A stretch of 64,000 nt of DNA from Streptomyces griseicoloratus (GTDB lineage: Bacteria; Actinomycetota; Actinomycetes; Streptomycetales; Streptomycetaceae), in assembly GCF_014534645.1 (NCBI RefSeq), contig NZ_JACVQF010000198.1, positions 17,762 through 81,761 of the forward strand. The letters are read 5' to 3'. Position 1 is the first letter of the stretch, and each line of letters opens with the position of its first letter. A program made the translations under genes and the position numbers. Shown piece by piece: positions 44,890-54,176 of the stretch. The notes below the pieces were generated by a model. That model did not search any database. It saw only the letters and a program-made list of their open reading frames with translations, and was not told where the DNA came from.

Positions 44890-47124
44890 GTGGGTCACCT
44901 ACGCAGGACGGGAGTGAGCCGGCGGCGTGTGCTGGGCACGGCAGCCGGACTGGCCGCGACCGCGGCGGGAGTGCCGTCCGCGGCCGCGTTCGCGGCACCG
45001 GAACGGACGCTGCCCGAACAGGCCCGCTGGCGCAGACACGCCGCCCGCGTGACGATCACCCGGGACGACTGGGGCATTCCCCACATCGTGGGCAAGACCA
45101 ATGCCGACGCGGTGTTCGGAATGATGTACGCGCAGGCGGAGGACGACTTCAACCGGATCGAACAGAACTACCTCGTCGCCCTGGGCCGCCTCGCCGAGGC
45201 CGAGGGCGAGAGTGCCATCTGGCAGGACCTGCGGCAGCGGCTGTTCCTCGACCCGGAGGCGCTGAAGAAGGACTACGCGAAGTCTCCGGCGTGGCTGCGC
45301 ACGTTGATGCGGGCCTGGGCGGACGGGCTCAACTACTACCTCGCGACACACCCCGAGGTGCGTCCGCGCGTGCTCGACCGGTTCGAGCCGTGGATGCCGC
45401 TGAGCTTCTCGGAGGGCAGCATCGGCGGCGACATCGAGTCGGTGCTGCTCACCCGGCTCGAAGCCTTCTACGGCCGGCGGGACGTGCCGATGACCGACGA
45501 GGAGCGCGGGCTGGTGCTGCGCGAACCCACGGGGTCGAACGGCTTCGCGATCGCGCCGAGCCACACGCGTGACGGCCACGCGCTGCTCCTGATCAACCCG
45601 CACACCAGCTTCTTCTTCCGCTCGGAACAGCATGTGACGAGCGGGGAGGGGCTCAACGTCTACGGTGCCGCCACCTGGGGCCAGTTCTTCATCTACCAGG
45701 GCTTCAACGCGCACACCGGGTGGATGCACACCACGGCCGGCGTCGACAACATCGACGAGTTCGCCGAGACGATCGTGACGGGGGCCGACGGAACCCGCCA
45801 CTACCGCTACGGTGACGAACTGCGCCCCGTCACCACGAAGACGATCACCCTGTCCTTCCGTACCGAGGACGGCGGACTGGGCGAACGCAGCTTCACCACG
45901 TTCGCCACCCATCACGGCCCCATCGTGCGCGAGGCGGACGGCAAGTGGATCGCGTGCGCGCTGATGAACAAGCCCGTCGAGGCGCTCAAGCAGAGCTTCC
46001 TGCGCACCACGACGGGGAGCTACGCGGACTACCTCCGGGTGGCGGGCCTGAAGGCGAACAGCTCGAACAACACGCTCTTCGCGGACTCGAAGGGCGAGAT
46101 CGCCTTCCTGATGCCGCAGTTCATGCCGGTGCGAGACGACCGCTTCGACTACCGCAGGCCCGTCGACGGCAGTGACCCGGCGACCGACTGGCGCGGACTG
46201 CACAGCCTGGACAGCATGCCGCACGTCGTGAACCCGGAGAACGGCTGGGTGTTCAACGTGAACAACTGGCCGTGGACCGCCGCCGGCGCGGACAGCCCCA
46301 AGGCGGCGGACTACCCCCGGTACTTCGACAGGGTCGGCGAGAACCCGCGCGGCCCCCAGGCGGAGCGGGTGCTGTCCGCGCGTGACGACTTCACCCCGCA
46401 GACGCTGATCGAGGCCGCGTTCGACCCGTACCTGACGGCTTTCGCGCGACTGGTCCCCGGGCTCGTCGCGGCCTGGGACCGGCTGCCCGAGGGCGACGGA
46501 CGGAAGGCGACGCTGGCGGGCCCCGTCGGTGTGCTGCGTGACTGGGACCACCGGTGGGCCGCCGATTCGACCGCGACGTCGGTGGCCGTGTTCTGGGGTG
46601 AGGACCTCTGGGCGCTCACGTCCCAGGCGGCGGCGGACGCGGGAACGTCCGTGTGGGACTACATGGCCGACCGCGCCAGTGACGCGCAGCGACTCGACGC
46701 GCTCGAGACCGCGACACGGCGACTGGCACGGGACTTCGGCAGCTGGAAGGTGCCCTGGGGCGACATCAACCGCTACCAGCGCAACGACGGAGCGATCGTC
46801 CAGCGGTTCAGCGACGCGAAGCCGAGCATCCCGGTGCCGTTCCCCTCGGCGCGCTGGGGCTCCCTCGCCTCGTTCGGGGCGAGGGCCTACCCGGGAACGA
46901 AGCGCTACTACGGCACGAGCGGCAACAGCTTCGTGGCGGTGGTGGAGTTCGGGCCGCGACTGCGCGCCTGGGCGGTGACGGCGGGCGGCGCCAGCGGCCA
47001 CCCCGACTCCCCGCACTTCGACGACCAGGCCGATCGCTACGCCAGGGGCGACCTGCGGCCGGTCTACTTCTACGCGGATGACCTGGAGGGCCACATCGAG
47101 CGGAGATACCGTCCGGGCAGCTGA
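44890..47124 (+). CDS. Tat-exported penicillin acylase family (Ntn) hydrolase
   Basis: The protein is about 744 residues from GTG 44890 (AAGGTGGAG 6 nt upstream); in-frame ATGs at 44863 and 44791 would extend the N-terminus. It carries a Tat signal (TGVSRRRVLG, then a hydrophobic Ala/Gly run to PSAAAFA). The body matches penicillin acylase/AHL acylase precursors: ITRDDWGIPHIVGKTNADA and GMMYAQAEDDFNRIEQNYLV in the alpha part, and the catalytic beta-chain serine in PTGSNGFAIAPSHT near residue 216. An NTLFADSKGEIAF segment follows. The precursor would self-cleave at that serine. Likely substrates are N-acylated molecules such as homoserine lactones, lipopeptides or beta-lactams. It stands alone. 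Confidence 0.88.
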   Translation: MGHLRRTGVSRRRVLGTAAGLAATAAGVPSAAAFAAPERTLPEQARWRRHAARVTITRDDWGIPHIVGKTNADAVFGMMYAQAEDDFNRIEQNYLVALGRLAEAEGESAIWQDLRQRLFLDPEALKKDYAKSPAWLRTLMRAWADGLNYYLATHPEVRPRVLDRFEPWMPLSFSEGSIGGDIESVLLTRLEAFYGRRDVPMTDEERGLVLREPTGSNGFAIAPSHTRDGHALLLINPHTSFFFRSEQHVTSGEGLNVYGAATWGQFFIYQGFNAHTGWMHTTAGVDNIDEFAETIVTGADGTRHYRYGDELRPVTTKTITLSFRTEDGGLGERSFTTFATHHGPIVREADGKWIACALMNKPVEALKQSFLRTTTGSYADYLRVAGLKANSSNNTLFADSKGEIAFLMPQFMPVRDDRFDYRRPVDGSDPATDWRGLHSLDSMPHVVNPENGWVFNVNNWPWTAAGADSPKAADYPRYFDRVGENPRGPQAERVLSARDDFTPQTLIEAAFDPYLTAFARLVPGLVAAWDRLPEGDGRKATLAGPVGVLRDWDHRWAADSTATSVAVFWGEDLWALTSQAAADAGTSVWDYMADRASDAQRLDALETATRRLARDFGSWKVPWGDINRYQRNDGAIVQRFSDAKPSIPVPFPSARWGSLASFGARAYPGTKRYYGTSGNSFVAVVEFGPRLRAWAVTAGGASGHPDSPHFDDQADRYARGDLRPVYFYADDLEGHIERRYRPGS

Positions 47125-47617
47125 GGCCGGTCCGGCGAAGGGCAGGTCGTCGTAGCCGGAGACGTCGTACGACGACAGTGAGCCGTCGGCGACGGCGTTC
47201 AGCAGGGCCGGGGCCCGTTCGATCGACTCGTGGCAGACGGCGCCGGCAGAGCGTCTGGACAGATGTGTTAATGTCGCCGGCACAGTGACGACAAGGTCGG
47301 CTGCAGAGATCGAAGGAGGTGAGTTGATGACTGTCGTGGAGACCACTGCGGTGCGCAGTGCCCGGATCATCCTCACTTCCCGGAACTCCTCCTGACCTGC
47401 ACCTGTTTCCTCTTCCCGTAGGAGCCTTCGCGGCTTCTTCTCCGGGTGATTCTCGTGCGGTGTCCGGCGGGGCCCCTCTCAAGGTGGATGACGCCGGGCC
47501 GCGTCGTGCGGCCGAGCGTGGCCCGTGTGGTCGCCGGCGTACGCCTGCGTGCCGAACCTGAACGGCCCGAGAGGGACATCAGCCTCACCACCTCACAGAA
47601 TCCAAGGAATCCCACCT
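47125..47617. other. 493-bp region with small ORF and a possible gene fragment
   Basis: The left part (about 47262-47140 on the minus strand) has strongly coding-like codon use and reads AVCHESIERAPALLNAVADG followed by SLSSYDVSGYDDLPF, with no close stop because it runs into the antisense of the acylase gene. I recognise no family, and it may be a fragment. The middle holds the 22-codon ORF. The rest (47396-47617) is a leader-like stretch with a weak hairpin at 47421-47437. Confidence 0.4.
47327..47395 (+). CDS. 22-codon ORF with a perfect Shine-Dalgarno, possible leader peptide
   Basis: The ATG at 47327 is preceded by AAGGAGGTGA, a full complement of the 16S anti-SD, at 7-nt spacing. The ORF reads MTVVETTAVRSARIILTSR and ends NSS. 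The last codons, CTCCTCC, could pair with the SD itself. It lies 222 bp upstream of a methyltransferase gene on the same strand, so it may be a regulatory leader peptide or a small signal peptide. Only the ribosome site and position support it. Confidence 0.45.
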   Translation: MTVVETTAVRSARIILTSRNSS

Positions 47618-48364
47618 GTGGACCTTCCACGCATCTTCACCATTCGCGAAAGCAGCCACCGCATCCACAACCCCCTGACCCCTGCCAAGCTCGCCGCCTT
47701 GGGACAGGCACTCCACCTGGCCCCCGGCACGCGAGCGCTCGACCTCGCCAGCGGTTCGGGCGAGATGCTGTGCACCTGGGCGCGTGACCACGGCATCAGC
47801 GGGACAGGGGTGGACGTCAGCACGGTGTTCACCTCCCAGGCCCGGGCCCGCGCCACCGAACTCGGTGTCGACGGCCAGGTCGATTTCATCCACGCCGACG
47901 CCTCCGGCTACGTGGCCGACGACCCGGTCGACCTCGTCGCGTGCGTCGGCGCCACCTGGATCGCAGACGGCGTCGCCGGAACAGCGGAGTTGCTGCGCCG
48001 CAGCCTCCGCCCCGGAGGACTGATACTGATCGGCGAGCCGTACTGGCGTCGGACGCCGCCGGACCAGGAAGCCGTCGAGGCCTGCCACGCCGCGAGCGAG
48101 ACCGACTTCAAGCTCCTCCCGGAGCTGATCGAGCAGTTCGGCGACCTCGGGTACGACGTCGTCGAGATGATGCTGGCCGACCAGGACAGCTGGGACCGGT
48201 ACCGCGCGGCGCAGTGGCTCAACCTCCGCCGCTGGCTCGACCGGAACCCCGACGACGAACTGGCAGCCGAGGTGAGGGCCGAACTCACCACCGAACCCGC
48301 CCGCTACGCGCGCTACGGGCGTGAATATCTCGGCTGGGGAGTCTTCGCCCTCATGAGCCGCTGA
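47618..48364 (+). CDS. Class I SAM-dependent methyltransferase
   Basis: The product is 248 residues from GTG 47618 (AAGGAA 8 nt upstream; a longer frame starts at 47525). It has a Rossmann-type SAM motif LDLASGSGEMLCTWA near residues 45-59, then GVDVS and the ADDPVDLVACVGATW segment, and a LRPGGLILIGEPYW motif near 145. The fold is typical of small-molecule methyltransferases, and the acceptor is unknown. It ends at a strong GC hairpin shared with the convergent phosphatidyltransferase. The 22-codon ORF upstream may regulate it. Confidence 0.85.
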   Translation: MDLPRIFTIRESSHRIHNPLTPAKLAALGQALHLAPGTRALDLASGSGEMLCTWARDHGISGTGVDVSTVFTSQARARATELGVDGQVDFIHADASGYVADDPVDLVACVGATWIADGVAGTAELLRRSLRPGGLILIGEPYWRRTPPDQEAVEACHAASETDFKLLPELIEQFGDLGYDVVEMMLADQDSWDRYRAAQWLNLRRWLDRNPDDELAAEVRAELTTEPARYARYGREYLGWGVFALMSR

Positions 48365-48377
48365 CCGTTGCCTCGGC

Positions 48378-48409
48378 GCGGGGCCGGGCGGTGTGCCGTC
48401 CGGCCCCGC
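48378..48409. terminator. Bidirectional GC-rich terminator hairpin
   Basis: GCGGGGCCGG (48378-48387) pairs perfectly with CCGGCCCCGC (48400-48409) around a 12-nt loop. It sits between the ends of two convergent genes (48364 and 48467). There is no U tract, which is usual for Streptomyces hairpin terminators. Confidence 0.7.
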
Positions 48410-48466
48410 GTGCATGCGGTGGACCGACGGCAAGGGCGGTGCAACAGGACCGCGGGGCCGCTCCCG

Positions 48467-49228
48467 TCACCCGGCGACCAGTTCCCGCACCTCGCCGGCC
48501 GGAACCGCCGCCCGTACCCGCGACGTCCGCCACAGCCACGCCACGTCCCGGCCGAACGACCACACCAGCAGCGCGAGCGCCAGCGCCACCACCCCGGTGC
48601 CGGCCGCGTGCGGCAGCAGATCCGCGCCCGCCAACAGCAGCAACACCCCCTGGAGCGCGGCCACCGTCTTGCGGGCCGTGCTCGGCGGCAGCGGCGCGGT
48701 CAGCCACGGCCACACCCGGGCCGCCGCGACGAACGCGTACCGCATGCCGCCGATCAGCAGCACCCACGGGCCCTGGTCCGTCGCGACGTACACGCTGAGC
48801 ACCAGGATGAGGAACGCGTCCACCTCCATGTCGAAGCGCGCGCCCAGCGGCGAGCAGGTGCCGGTGCGCCGGGCGACCCGGCCGTCGACGCCGTCCAGGA
48901 CCAGGGCGACGGCGGTCAGGCCGATCAGGAGCGGGACGGGCGGCGCGGCGCGGAAGGAGTCCGCGACCAGCGCCGTGACCCCGCCGACCAGGGTGGCCCG
49001 GCCCAGGGTGACCCGGTTGGCCGGGCCGAACGACGGCAGCCGGGAGCGGTGCAGGGCCCGGGAGAGCACCGCCCAGGAGGCGAACGCGAACGCGAGCCCG
49101 GTCAGCCAGCCCGCCGTGCCCATGCCGATCGCCGTGCCCAGCAGCGTCAGCAGCAGGACCTGCACGCCCGCCCCCAGGGCGGTCTCCTGCTGTACGGGCC
49201 TCGCGTCGTAAGTGTTGTCCAGGGCCAC
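48467..49228 (-). CDS. CDP-alcohol phosphatidyltransferase family membrane enzyme
   Basis: The product is 253 residues from GTG 49228, which has GGAGGA 6 nt upstream. It carries the family signature: D-G-x2-D-G-x2-A-R then G-x3-D-x3-D is seen as DGVDGRVARRTG...LGARFDMEVD near residues 115-140. Six or so hydrophobic helices surround it. These enzymes transfer a phosphoalcohol from a CDP carrier to another alcohol, making phospholipids or phosphodiester-linked metabolites. It is divergent (110 bp) from the oxidoreductase that begins the pterin-like cluster, and probably belongs to it, perhaps adding a polar headgroup. Confidence 0.85.
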   Translation of the reverse strand: MALDNTYDARPVQQETALGAGVQVLLLTLLGTAIGMGTAGWLTGLAFAFASWAVLSRALHRSRLPSFGPANRVTLGRATLVGGVTALVADSFRAAPPVPLLIGLTAVALVLDGVDGRVARRTGTCSPLGARFDMEVDAFLILVLSVYVATDQGPWVLLIGGMRYAFVAAARVWPWLTAPLPPSTARKTVAALQGVLLLLAGADLLPHAAGTGVVALALALLVWSFGRDVAWLWRTSRVRAAVPAGEVRELVAG

Positions 49229-49338
49229 CGAACATCCTCCGGCCGTGTGTGACAGAGTCCATCGACGCCGCTGCCTCGGGCGCGGCCTGTGCATCCCTCG
49301 GTACGTGAGCAGCTTCCCGACCGTTCAGGAGGAACCCG

Positions 49339-50325
49339 ATGACGCGCGCCGCACATGCGTTCTGGATCGACTCGCCCGGGCGAGCCGCCGTCCGCGAGGT
49401 CGCCCTGCCCGAGCCCGGTGCGGACGAGGTACTGGTGCGCACGCTCTTCACCGGCGTCAGCCGCGGCACGGAGACCCTGGTCTTCGGGGGCCGGGTGCCC
49501 GAGAACCAGTACGCGGCCATGCGGGCACCGTTCCAGGAGGGCGACTTCCCGGGACCGGTGAAGTACGGCTACCTCAACGTCGGCGTGGTGGAGGAGGGAC
49601 CGGACGCCCTCGTCGGCCGTACCGTCTTCTGCCTCTACCCCCACCAGACCCGGTACGTCGTCCCGGCCGCCGCCGTGACCCCGGTGCCGGAGTCCGTGCC
49701 CGCGGGACGCGCCGTGCTCGCCGGCACCGTGGAGACGGCCGTCAACGCCCTGTGGGACGCGGCGCCCCTGGCCGGCGACCGCATCGCCGTGGTCGGCGGC
49801 GGCATGGTCGGCTGCTCGGTGGCCGCCCTGCTGGCCCGTTTCCCCGGCGTCCGCGTCCAGTTGGTCGACGCCGACCCGGGCCGGGCCCGCGTCGCCGAAG
49901 CCCTCGGCGTCGACTTCGCCCCGCCCGCCGACGCCGCCGGCGACCGCGACCTCGTCGTCCACGCCAGCGCCACCGAGCAGGGCCTCACCCGGTCCCTGGA
50001 ACTGCTGCGGCCGGAGGGGACCGTCGTCGAACTGAGCTGGTACGGCGACCGGCACGTCGCCCTCCCGCTCGGCGAGGCCTTCCACTCCCGGCGCCTGACC
50101 CTGCGCAGCAGTCAGGTCGGCACCGTCTCCCCGGCCCGCTCGGCCACCCGCACCCACGCCGACCGGCTCGCCCTCGCCCTGGACCTGCTCGCCGACCCCG
50201 CGCTGGACGCGCTCGTCACCGGCGAGTCCCCGTTCGCGCAGCTGCCGGACGTCATGCCGCGGCTCGCCTCGGGGGAACTCCCGGCCCTGTGCCACCGGAT
50301 CCGGTACGGCGACGGCCCCGCCTGA
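49339..50325 (+). CDS. MDR-superfamily (alcohol dehydrogenase-like) oxidoreductase
   Basis: This 328-residue protein has AGGAGG upstream of ATG 49339. It has an MDR/GroES-like N-terminus ([20 protein letters not shown]), a Rossmann segment [14 protein letters not shown] near residue 153, and [15 protein letters not shown] after it. The acidic residue at the end of the second strand (LVDAD) suggests NAD(H). The usual zinc-site motif (GHE..G) is not visible, and this subfamily resembles oxidoreductases such as threonine-dehydrogenase-like BchC relatives. It begins a run of co-directional genes ending in the flippase-like gene. Substrate is unknown. Confidence 0.8.
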   Translation: MTRAAHAFWIDSPGRAAVREVALPEPGADEVLVRTLFTGVSRGTETLVFGGRVPENQYAAMRAPFQEGDFPGPVKYGYLNVGVVEEGPDALVGRTVFCLYPHQTRYVVPAAAVTPVPESVPAGRAVLAGTVETAVNALWDAAPLAGDRIAVVGGGMVGCSVAALLARFPGVRVQLVDADPGRARVAEALGVDFAPPADAAGDRDLVVHASATEQGLTRSLELLRPEGTVVELSWYGDRHVALPLGEAFHSRRLTLRSSQVGTVSPARSATRTHADRLALALDLLADPALDALVTGESPFAQLPDVMPRLASGELPALCHRIRYGDGPA

Positions 50326-50372
50326 CGAGGGGAGGCGGGTGCTGAACAAGGGAAGGCATCGGGCCGTACTAG

Positions 50373-50831
<459 letters not shown>

Positions 50832-50932
50832 CCGGGACGACCACCGGCGCGACGGGTACCCGCACCGGGCGGGCCCGGCTCGCCCACGTGCCCGCGCAGC
50901 CGTCCGCCCCGAGGAACGGTGAGGTCGTCCCC

Positions 50933-52030
50933 ATGTCCCTGCGCTCCGTGCACTTCGTCATGCCGGGCGGCGTCGACGACCCGGCCGCGCCCAGCGGCGG
51001 CAACGCCTACGACCGGCGCGTGAGCCTGGACCTGCCGGGCTTCGGCTGGCGGGTGCGCAAGGTCGCCGTGGCCGGCGCCTGGCCCCGGCCGGAGCGGGCC
51101 GCCCGTACGGAACTCGCGCGCGTGCTGCGCCGGTTGCCGGACGGCGCCGTCGTCCTCCTGGACGGACTGGTCGCCTGCGGCGTACCGGAGATCGTCGTGC
51201 CCGAGGCCGAGCGGCTGCGCATGGCCGTCCTCGTCCACCTTCCGCTCGCCGACGAGACCGGCCTCGATCCCGCGGTGGCCGCCGGACTGGACGCCGGGGA
51301 GCGCGCGGTGCTGCGGGCGGTCCCGGCCGTGGTCGCCACCAGCGACTGGGCGGCCGGCCGCCTCGTCTCCCACCACGGCCTCGACCCCGGCCGGGTCCAC
51401 GCGGCCGCCCCCGGCGCCGACATCGCGCCCCTCGCGCCCGGCACCGACGGCGTGTCCCGGCTGCTGTGCGTCGCCGCGGTCACTCCCCGCAAGGGGCACC
51501 ACCGGCTGGTGGAGGCGCTGGCGGCGGTGGGCGACCTGCCGTGGAGCTGCGTGTGCGTCGGCGGGCTCGGCCATGACCCCGGGTACGTCGAGCGCCTGCG
51601 GGCGCTGATCGGACGGCACGGCCTCACGGGCCGGCTGGAGCTGGCGGGGCCGCGGACCGGCGCGGAGCTCGACGCCGGTTACGCCGCCGCCGACCTGCTG
51701 GTCCTCGGCTCGTACGCGGAGACGTACGGCATGGCCGTGACCGAGGCACTCGCGCGCGGCGTACCCGTGCTGGCCACGGACGTCGGCGGTGTCCCGGAGG
51801 CCGTGGGACGCGCTCCCGACGGCACGGTCCCCGGCATCCTCGTCCCGCCGGGGGACCCCGCGGCGCTCGCCGCCGGGCTGCGCCGCTGGTTCGGCGACGC
51901 GGACCTGCGGCGCCGGCTGAAGGCCGCCGCACGGGGCCGCCGCGCGGCCCTGCACGGCTGGGCGACGACAGCGCAGAGCCTGGCCGGAGTACTGCGCCGG
52001 CTGCCGGACGAACCGCGGAGGGCGGCATGA
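50933..52030 (+). CDS. GT4-family glycosyltransferase
   Basis: The product is 365 residues from ATG 50933; an earlier GTG at 50828 overlaps the previous stop (GTGA) and would add 35 residues of low complexity. It has two Rossmann halves of the GT-B fold, with the glycine-rich N-terminal loop (GGVDDPAAPSGGNAYDRRV). The C-terminal donor site is typical of GT4: RLLCVAAVTPRKGHHRLVEA, LGSYAETYGMAVTEALARG with the E-x7-E pair near 270, then VPPGDPAALAAGL. It probably adds a sugar from an NDP donor to the cluster product. The stop overlaps the next start (ATGA). Confidence 0.87.
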   Translation: MSLRSVHFVMPGGVDDPAAPSGGNAYDRRVSLDLPGFGWRVRKVAVAGAWPRPERAARTELARVLRRLPDGAVVLLDGLVACGVPEIVVPEAERLRMAVLVHLPLADETGLDPAVAAGLDAGERAVLRAVPAVVATSDWAAGRLVSHHGLDPGRVHAAAPGADIAPLAPGTDGVSRLLCVAAVTPRKGHHRLVEALAAVGDLPWSCVCVGGLGHDPGYVERLRALIGRHGLTGRLELAGPRTGAELDAGYAAADLLVLGSYAETYGMAVTEALARGVPVLATDVGGVPEAVGRAPDGTVPGILVPPGDPAALAAGLRRWFGDADLRRRLKAAARGRRAALHGWATTAQSLAGVLRRLPDEPRRAA

Positions 52031-53016
52031 GGAAGCCGACGGCACCCACGGAACACGTGACCCGTCCGCGCCCGGACGACGCCCCCGGTGACCGGCCGGG
52101 TGACCAGCCCGGTGACCGTCCCGCGGGTCGTGTCGGGGCGAGCGGCACGGTCCGTCTGCGGGGCTCCGGTGAGGCGGCCGTGCGGGTGCCGCGTTACGCG
52201 CCCGAGTGGCTCCGGCTGCGGGAGGGCGCCGACGCCCGCGCGCGGGCGCGCGATCCGCTCGGTCCGCTGCGGGCCCGCGTCTCCATGCCGCCCGGCCGGG
52301 CGGACGGGCTGGTCGTCCACGACCTGGGGTGCGGCACCGGCTCCATGGGCCGGTGGCTCGCCCCGCTGCTCGACGGCCCCCAGCACTGGGTCCTGCACGA
52401 CCGCGACCCGTACCTGCTCCACTTCGCGGCCGCCGCCTCCCCGCGCTCCGCCGCCGACGGCAGCCGGGTGACGGTCGAGACACGGCGCAGCGACATCGCG
52501 CACCTCACCCCGGACTCGCTCGCCGGCGCCTCGCTGGTGACGGCGTCCGCGCTGCTCGACGTCCTCACCGCCGACGAGGCCGGCACCCTCGCCGCCGCCT
52601 GCGCCGGGGCGGGCTGCCCGGCCCTGCTCACCCTCTCCGTGACCGGGCGGGTCGAACTCGGCCCCTCCCATCCCCTGGACGGCGAGATCACCGAGGCGTT
52701 CAACGACCACCAGCGGCGTTCCGGCCTGCTGGGGCCCGACGCCGTCGCGGTGGTGGCCGAGGCGTTCGCCGGGCACGGCGCGACGGTCCGGACGCATCCG
52801 AGCCCCTGGCGGCTGGGGCCCGGCGAGGCCGCGCTCACCGCTCAGTGGCTGCGCGGCTGGGTCGGCGCGGCGGTCGAACAGCGGCCCGCGCTGCGTGAGC
52901 GTGCCGACCGGTATCTGACGGAGCGCCTCGCGGCCTGCGCCGCCGGGGAGTTGCGCGTCGTGGTCCGGCACAGCGACCTGCTGGCGCTGTGCCGGCCGAC
53001 GGGCGCAGCCTCGTGA
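52027..53016 (+). CDS. SAM-dependent methyltransferase of the pterin-like cluster
   Basis: This 329-residue protein starts at ATG 52027, overlapping the glycosyltransferase stop. The first 50 residues are a disordered Pro/Gly/Asp-rich stretch. The SAM site is VVHDLGCGTGSMGRWLAPLL near residues 96-115, followed by VLHDRDPYLLHFA and ASLVTASALLDVLTADEA. It modifies an unknown small molecule. Its stop overlaps the GTG of the flippase-like gene (GTGA). Three overlaps in a row from the PTPS homologue onward show one tightly coupled operon. Confidence 0.83.
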   Translation: MRKPTAPTEHVTRPRPDDAPGDRPGDQPGDRPAGRVGASGTVRLRGSGEAAVRVPRYAPEWLRLREGADARARARDPLGPLRARVSMPPGRADGLVVHDLGCGTGSMGRWLAPLLDGPQHWVLHDRDPYLLHFAAAASPRSAADGSRVTVETRRSDIAHLTPDSLAGASLVTASALLDVLTADEAGTLAAACAGAGCPALLTLSVTGRVELGPSHPLDGEITEAFNDHQRRSGLLGPDAVAVVAEAFAGHGATVRTHPSPWRLGPGEAALTAQWLRGWVGAAVEQRPALRERADRYLTERLAACAAGELRVVVRHSDLLALCRPTGAAS

Positions 53017-54176
53017 GCGCACCCACGGTCCGGGCGGGCGCCGCGCCGACCGCCGTACGCGGGACCACCGCACCCCGCGCGCTGCGTGCCCGCCTCGGCA
53101 CCCTGGCCGGTGCCGCCGTCCTCGCCGTGCTGCTGTGGCGGCTGGGCACCGGCGTCTTCCTGGACGGGCTGCGCCGGATCGACGCCGCGGACCTGCTCGC
53201 GGCGCTCGGCATCGGGCTCGTCACCACGGTGTGCAGCGCCTGGCGCTGGGCGCTGGTGGCCCGGGGCCTGCGCATCCGGCTGCCGCTCGGACCGGCCGTC
53301 GCCGACTACTACCGTGCGCTGTTCCTGAACGCGGCCCTGCCCGGCGGCGTCCTCGGCGACGTGCACCGCGCGGTCCGCCACGGGCGGAGCGCGGGCGACC
53401 TCGGCCGAGGCGTGCGGGCGGTCGTTCTCGAACGGGCCGCCGGGCAGGTGGTGCTGGCCGCTGCCGGCCTGGTGGTGCTGCTGACCATGCCGTCCCCGGT
53501 GCCGGTCGGAGCCCGCCACCTCGCCCCGCTGCTCGCGGTCGCCGTCCCGGGCGTGCTCGCGGTCGTCCTCGCCCTGCGGATGAACCGGGCGCCGTCGCGC
53601 CGCTGCCGGGCCCTGCGGGCGGTGCTCGGCGAGGCGCGGGAGGCTCTGCTGTCCCGGCACAACTGGCCGGGGATCGTGGGGTCCTCCGTCGTCGTCCTCG
53701 CCGGGCACCTGGCGATGTTCGTGCTCGCCGCCCGGGCCGCCGGAAGCTCAGCGTCCGTGCCCGTGCTGGTGCCGATCGCCGTTCTGGCGCTGCTCGCCAT
53801 GGCGCTGCCGCTGAACGCCGGCGGCTGGGGCCCCCGGGAGGGCGTCACCGCCTGGGCGTTCGGCGCGGCCGGACTGGGTGCCGGCACCGGACTGTCCGTG
53901 GCCGTGGCCTACGGGGTGCTCAGCTTCGCGGCGAGCCTGCCGGGCGTGCTCGTCCTCGTCGCCCGCCGGTCCGCGCGCCCGCCCGGCGGCTTTGGCACCG
54001 TGGCACCGGGCCCCGAGCCGCACCACGCGCCCGGCGGACACTACCCGCGCTCGCCGCCCGTGCCGGTCAGCAGGGAGAAATACGCGCCGAAGGAATCCAC
54101 GAGGCTCGCCAGAAGGGCCTTGCCCTTTTCCGCCGAACCCAGCGAAGGACGCCCGACGACACCGGAATCGGTATAG
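53013..54176 (+). CDS. Lysylphosphatidylglycerol-synthase-TM/flippase-like membrane protein with run-on tail
   Basis: The product is 387 residues from GTG 53013. The first 325 residues have about seven to eight membrane helices of the LPG_synthase_TM (UPF0104) family, with the usual FLNAALPGGVLGDVHRAVR and LNAGGWGPREGVTAWAFG segments. After about residue 330 (RRSARPPGGF) the sequence becomes Pro/Ser/Arg-rich, and its last 136 nt are antisense to the end of the creatininase-family gene. That tail looks like readthrough past a lost stop. The protein may move a lipid-linked or amphipathic product, fitting the CDP-alcohol transferase of the cluster. Confidence 0.8.
   Translation: MSAPTVRAGAAPTAVRGTTAPRALRARLGTLAGAAVLAVLLWRLGTGVFLDGLRRIDAADLLAALGIGLVTTVCSAWRWALVARGLRIRLPLGPAVADYYRALFLNAALPGGVLGDVHRAVRHGRSAGDLGRGVRAVVLERAAGQVVLAAAGLVVLLTMPSPVPVGARHLAPLLAVAVPGVLAVVLALRMNRAPSRRCRALRAVLGEAREALLSRHNWPGIVGSSVVVLAGHLAMFVLAARAAGSSASVPVLVPIAVLALLAMALPLNAGGWGPREGVTAWAFGAAGLGAGTGLSVAVAYGVLSFAASLPGVLVLVARRSARPPGGFGTVAPGPEPHHAPGGHYPRSPPVPVSREKYAPKESTRLARRALPFSAEPSEGRPTTPESV

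Noticed and set aside
48351-49520. A 389-codon minus-strand frame starting inside the MDR oxidoreductase region
   Set aside because: It is out of frame with the CDP-alcohol transferase signature and low in complexity; the frame ending at 48467 carries the real motif.
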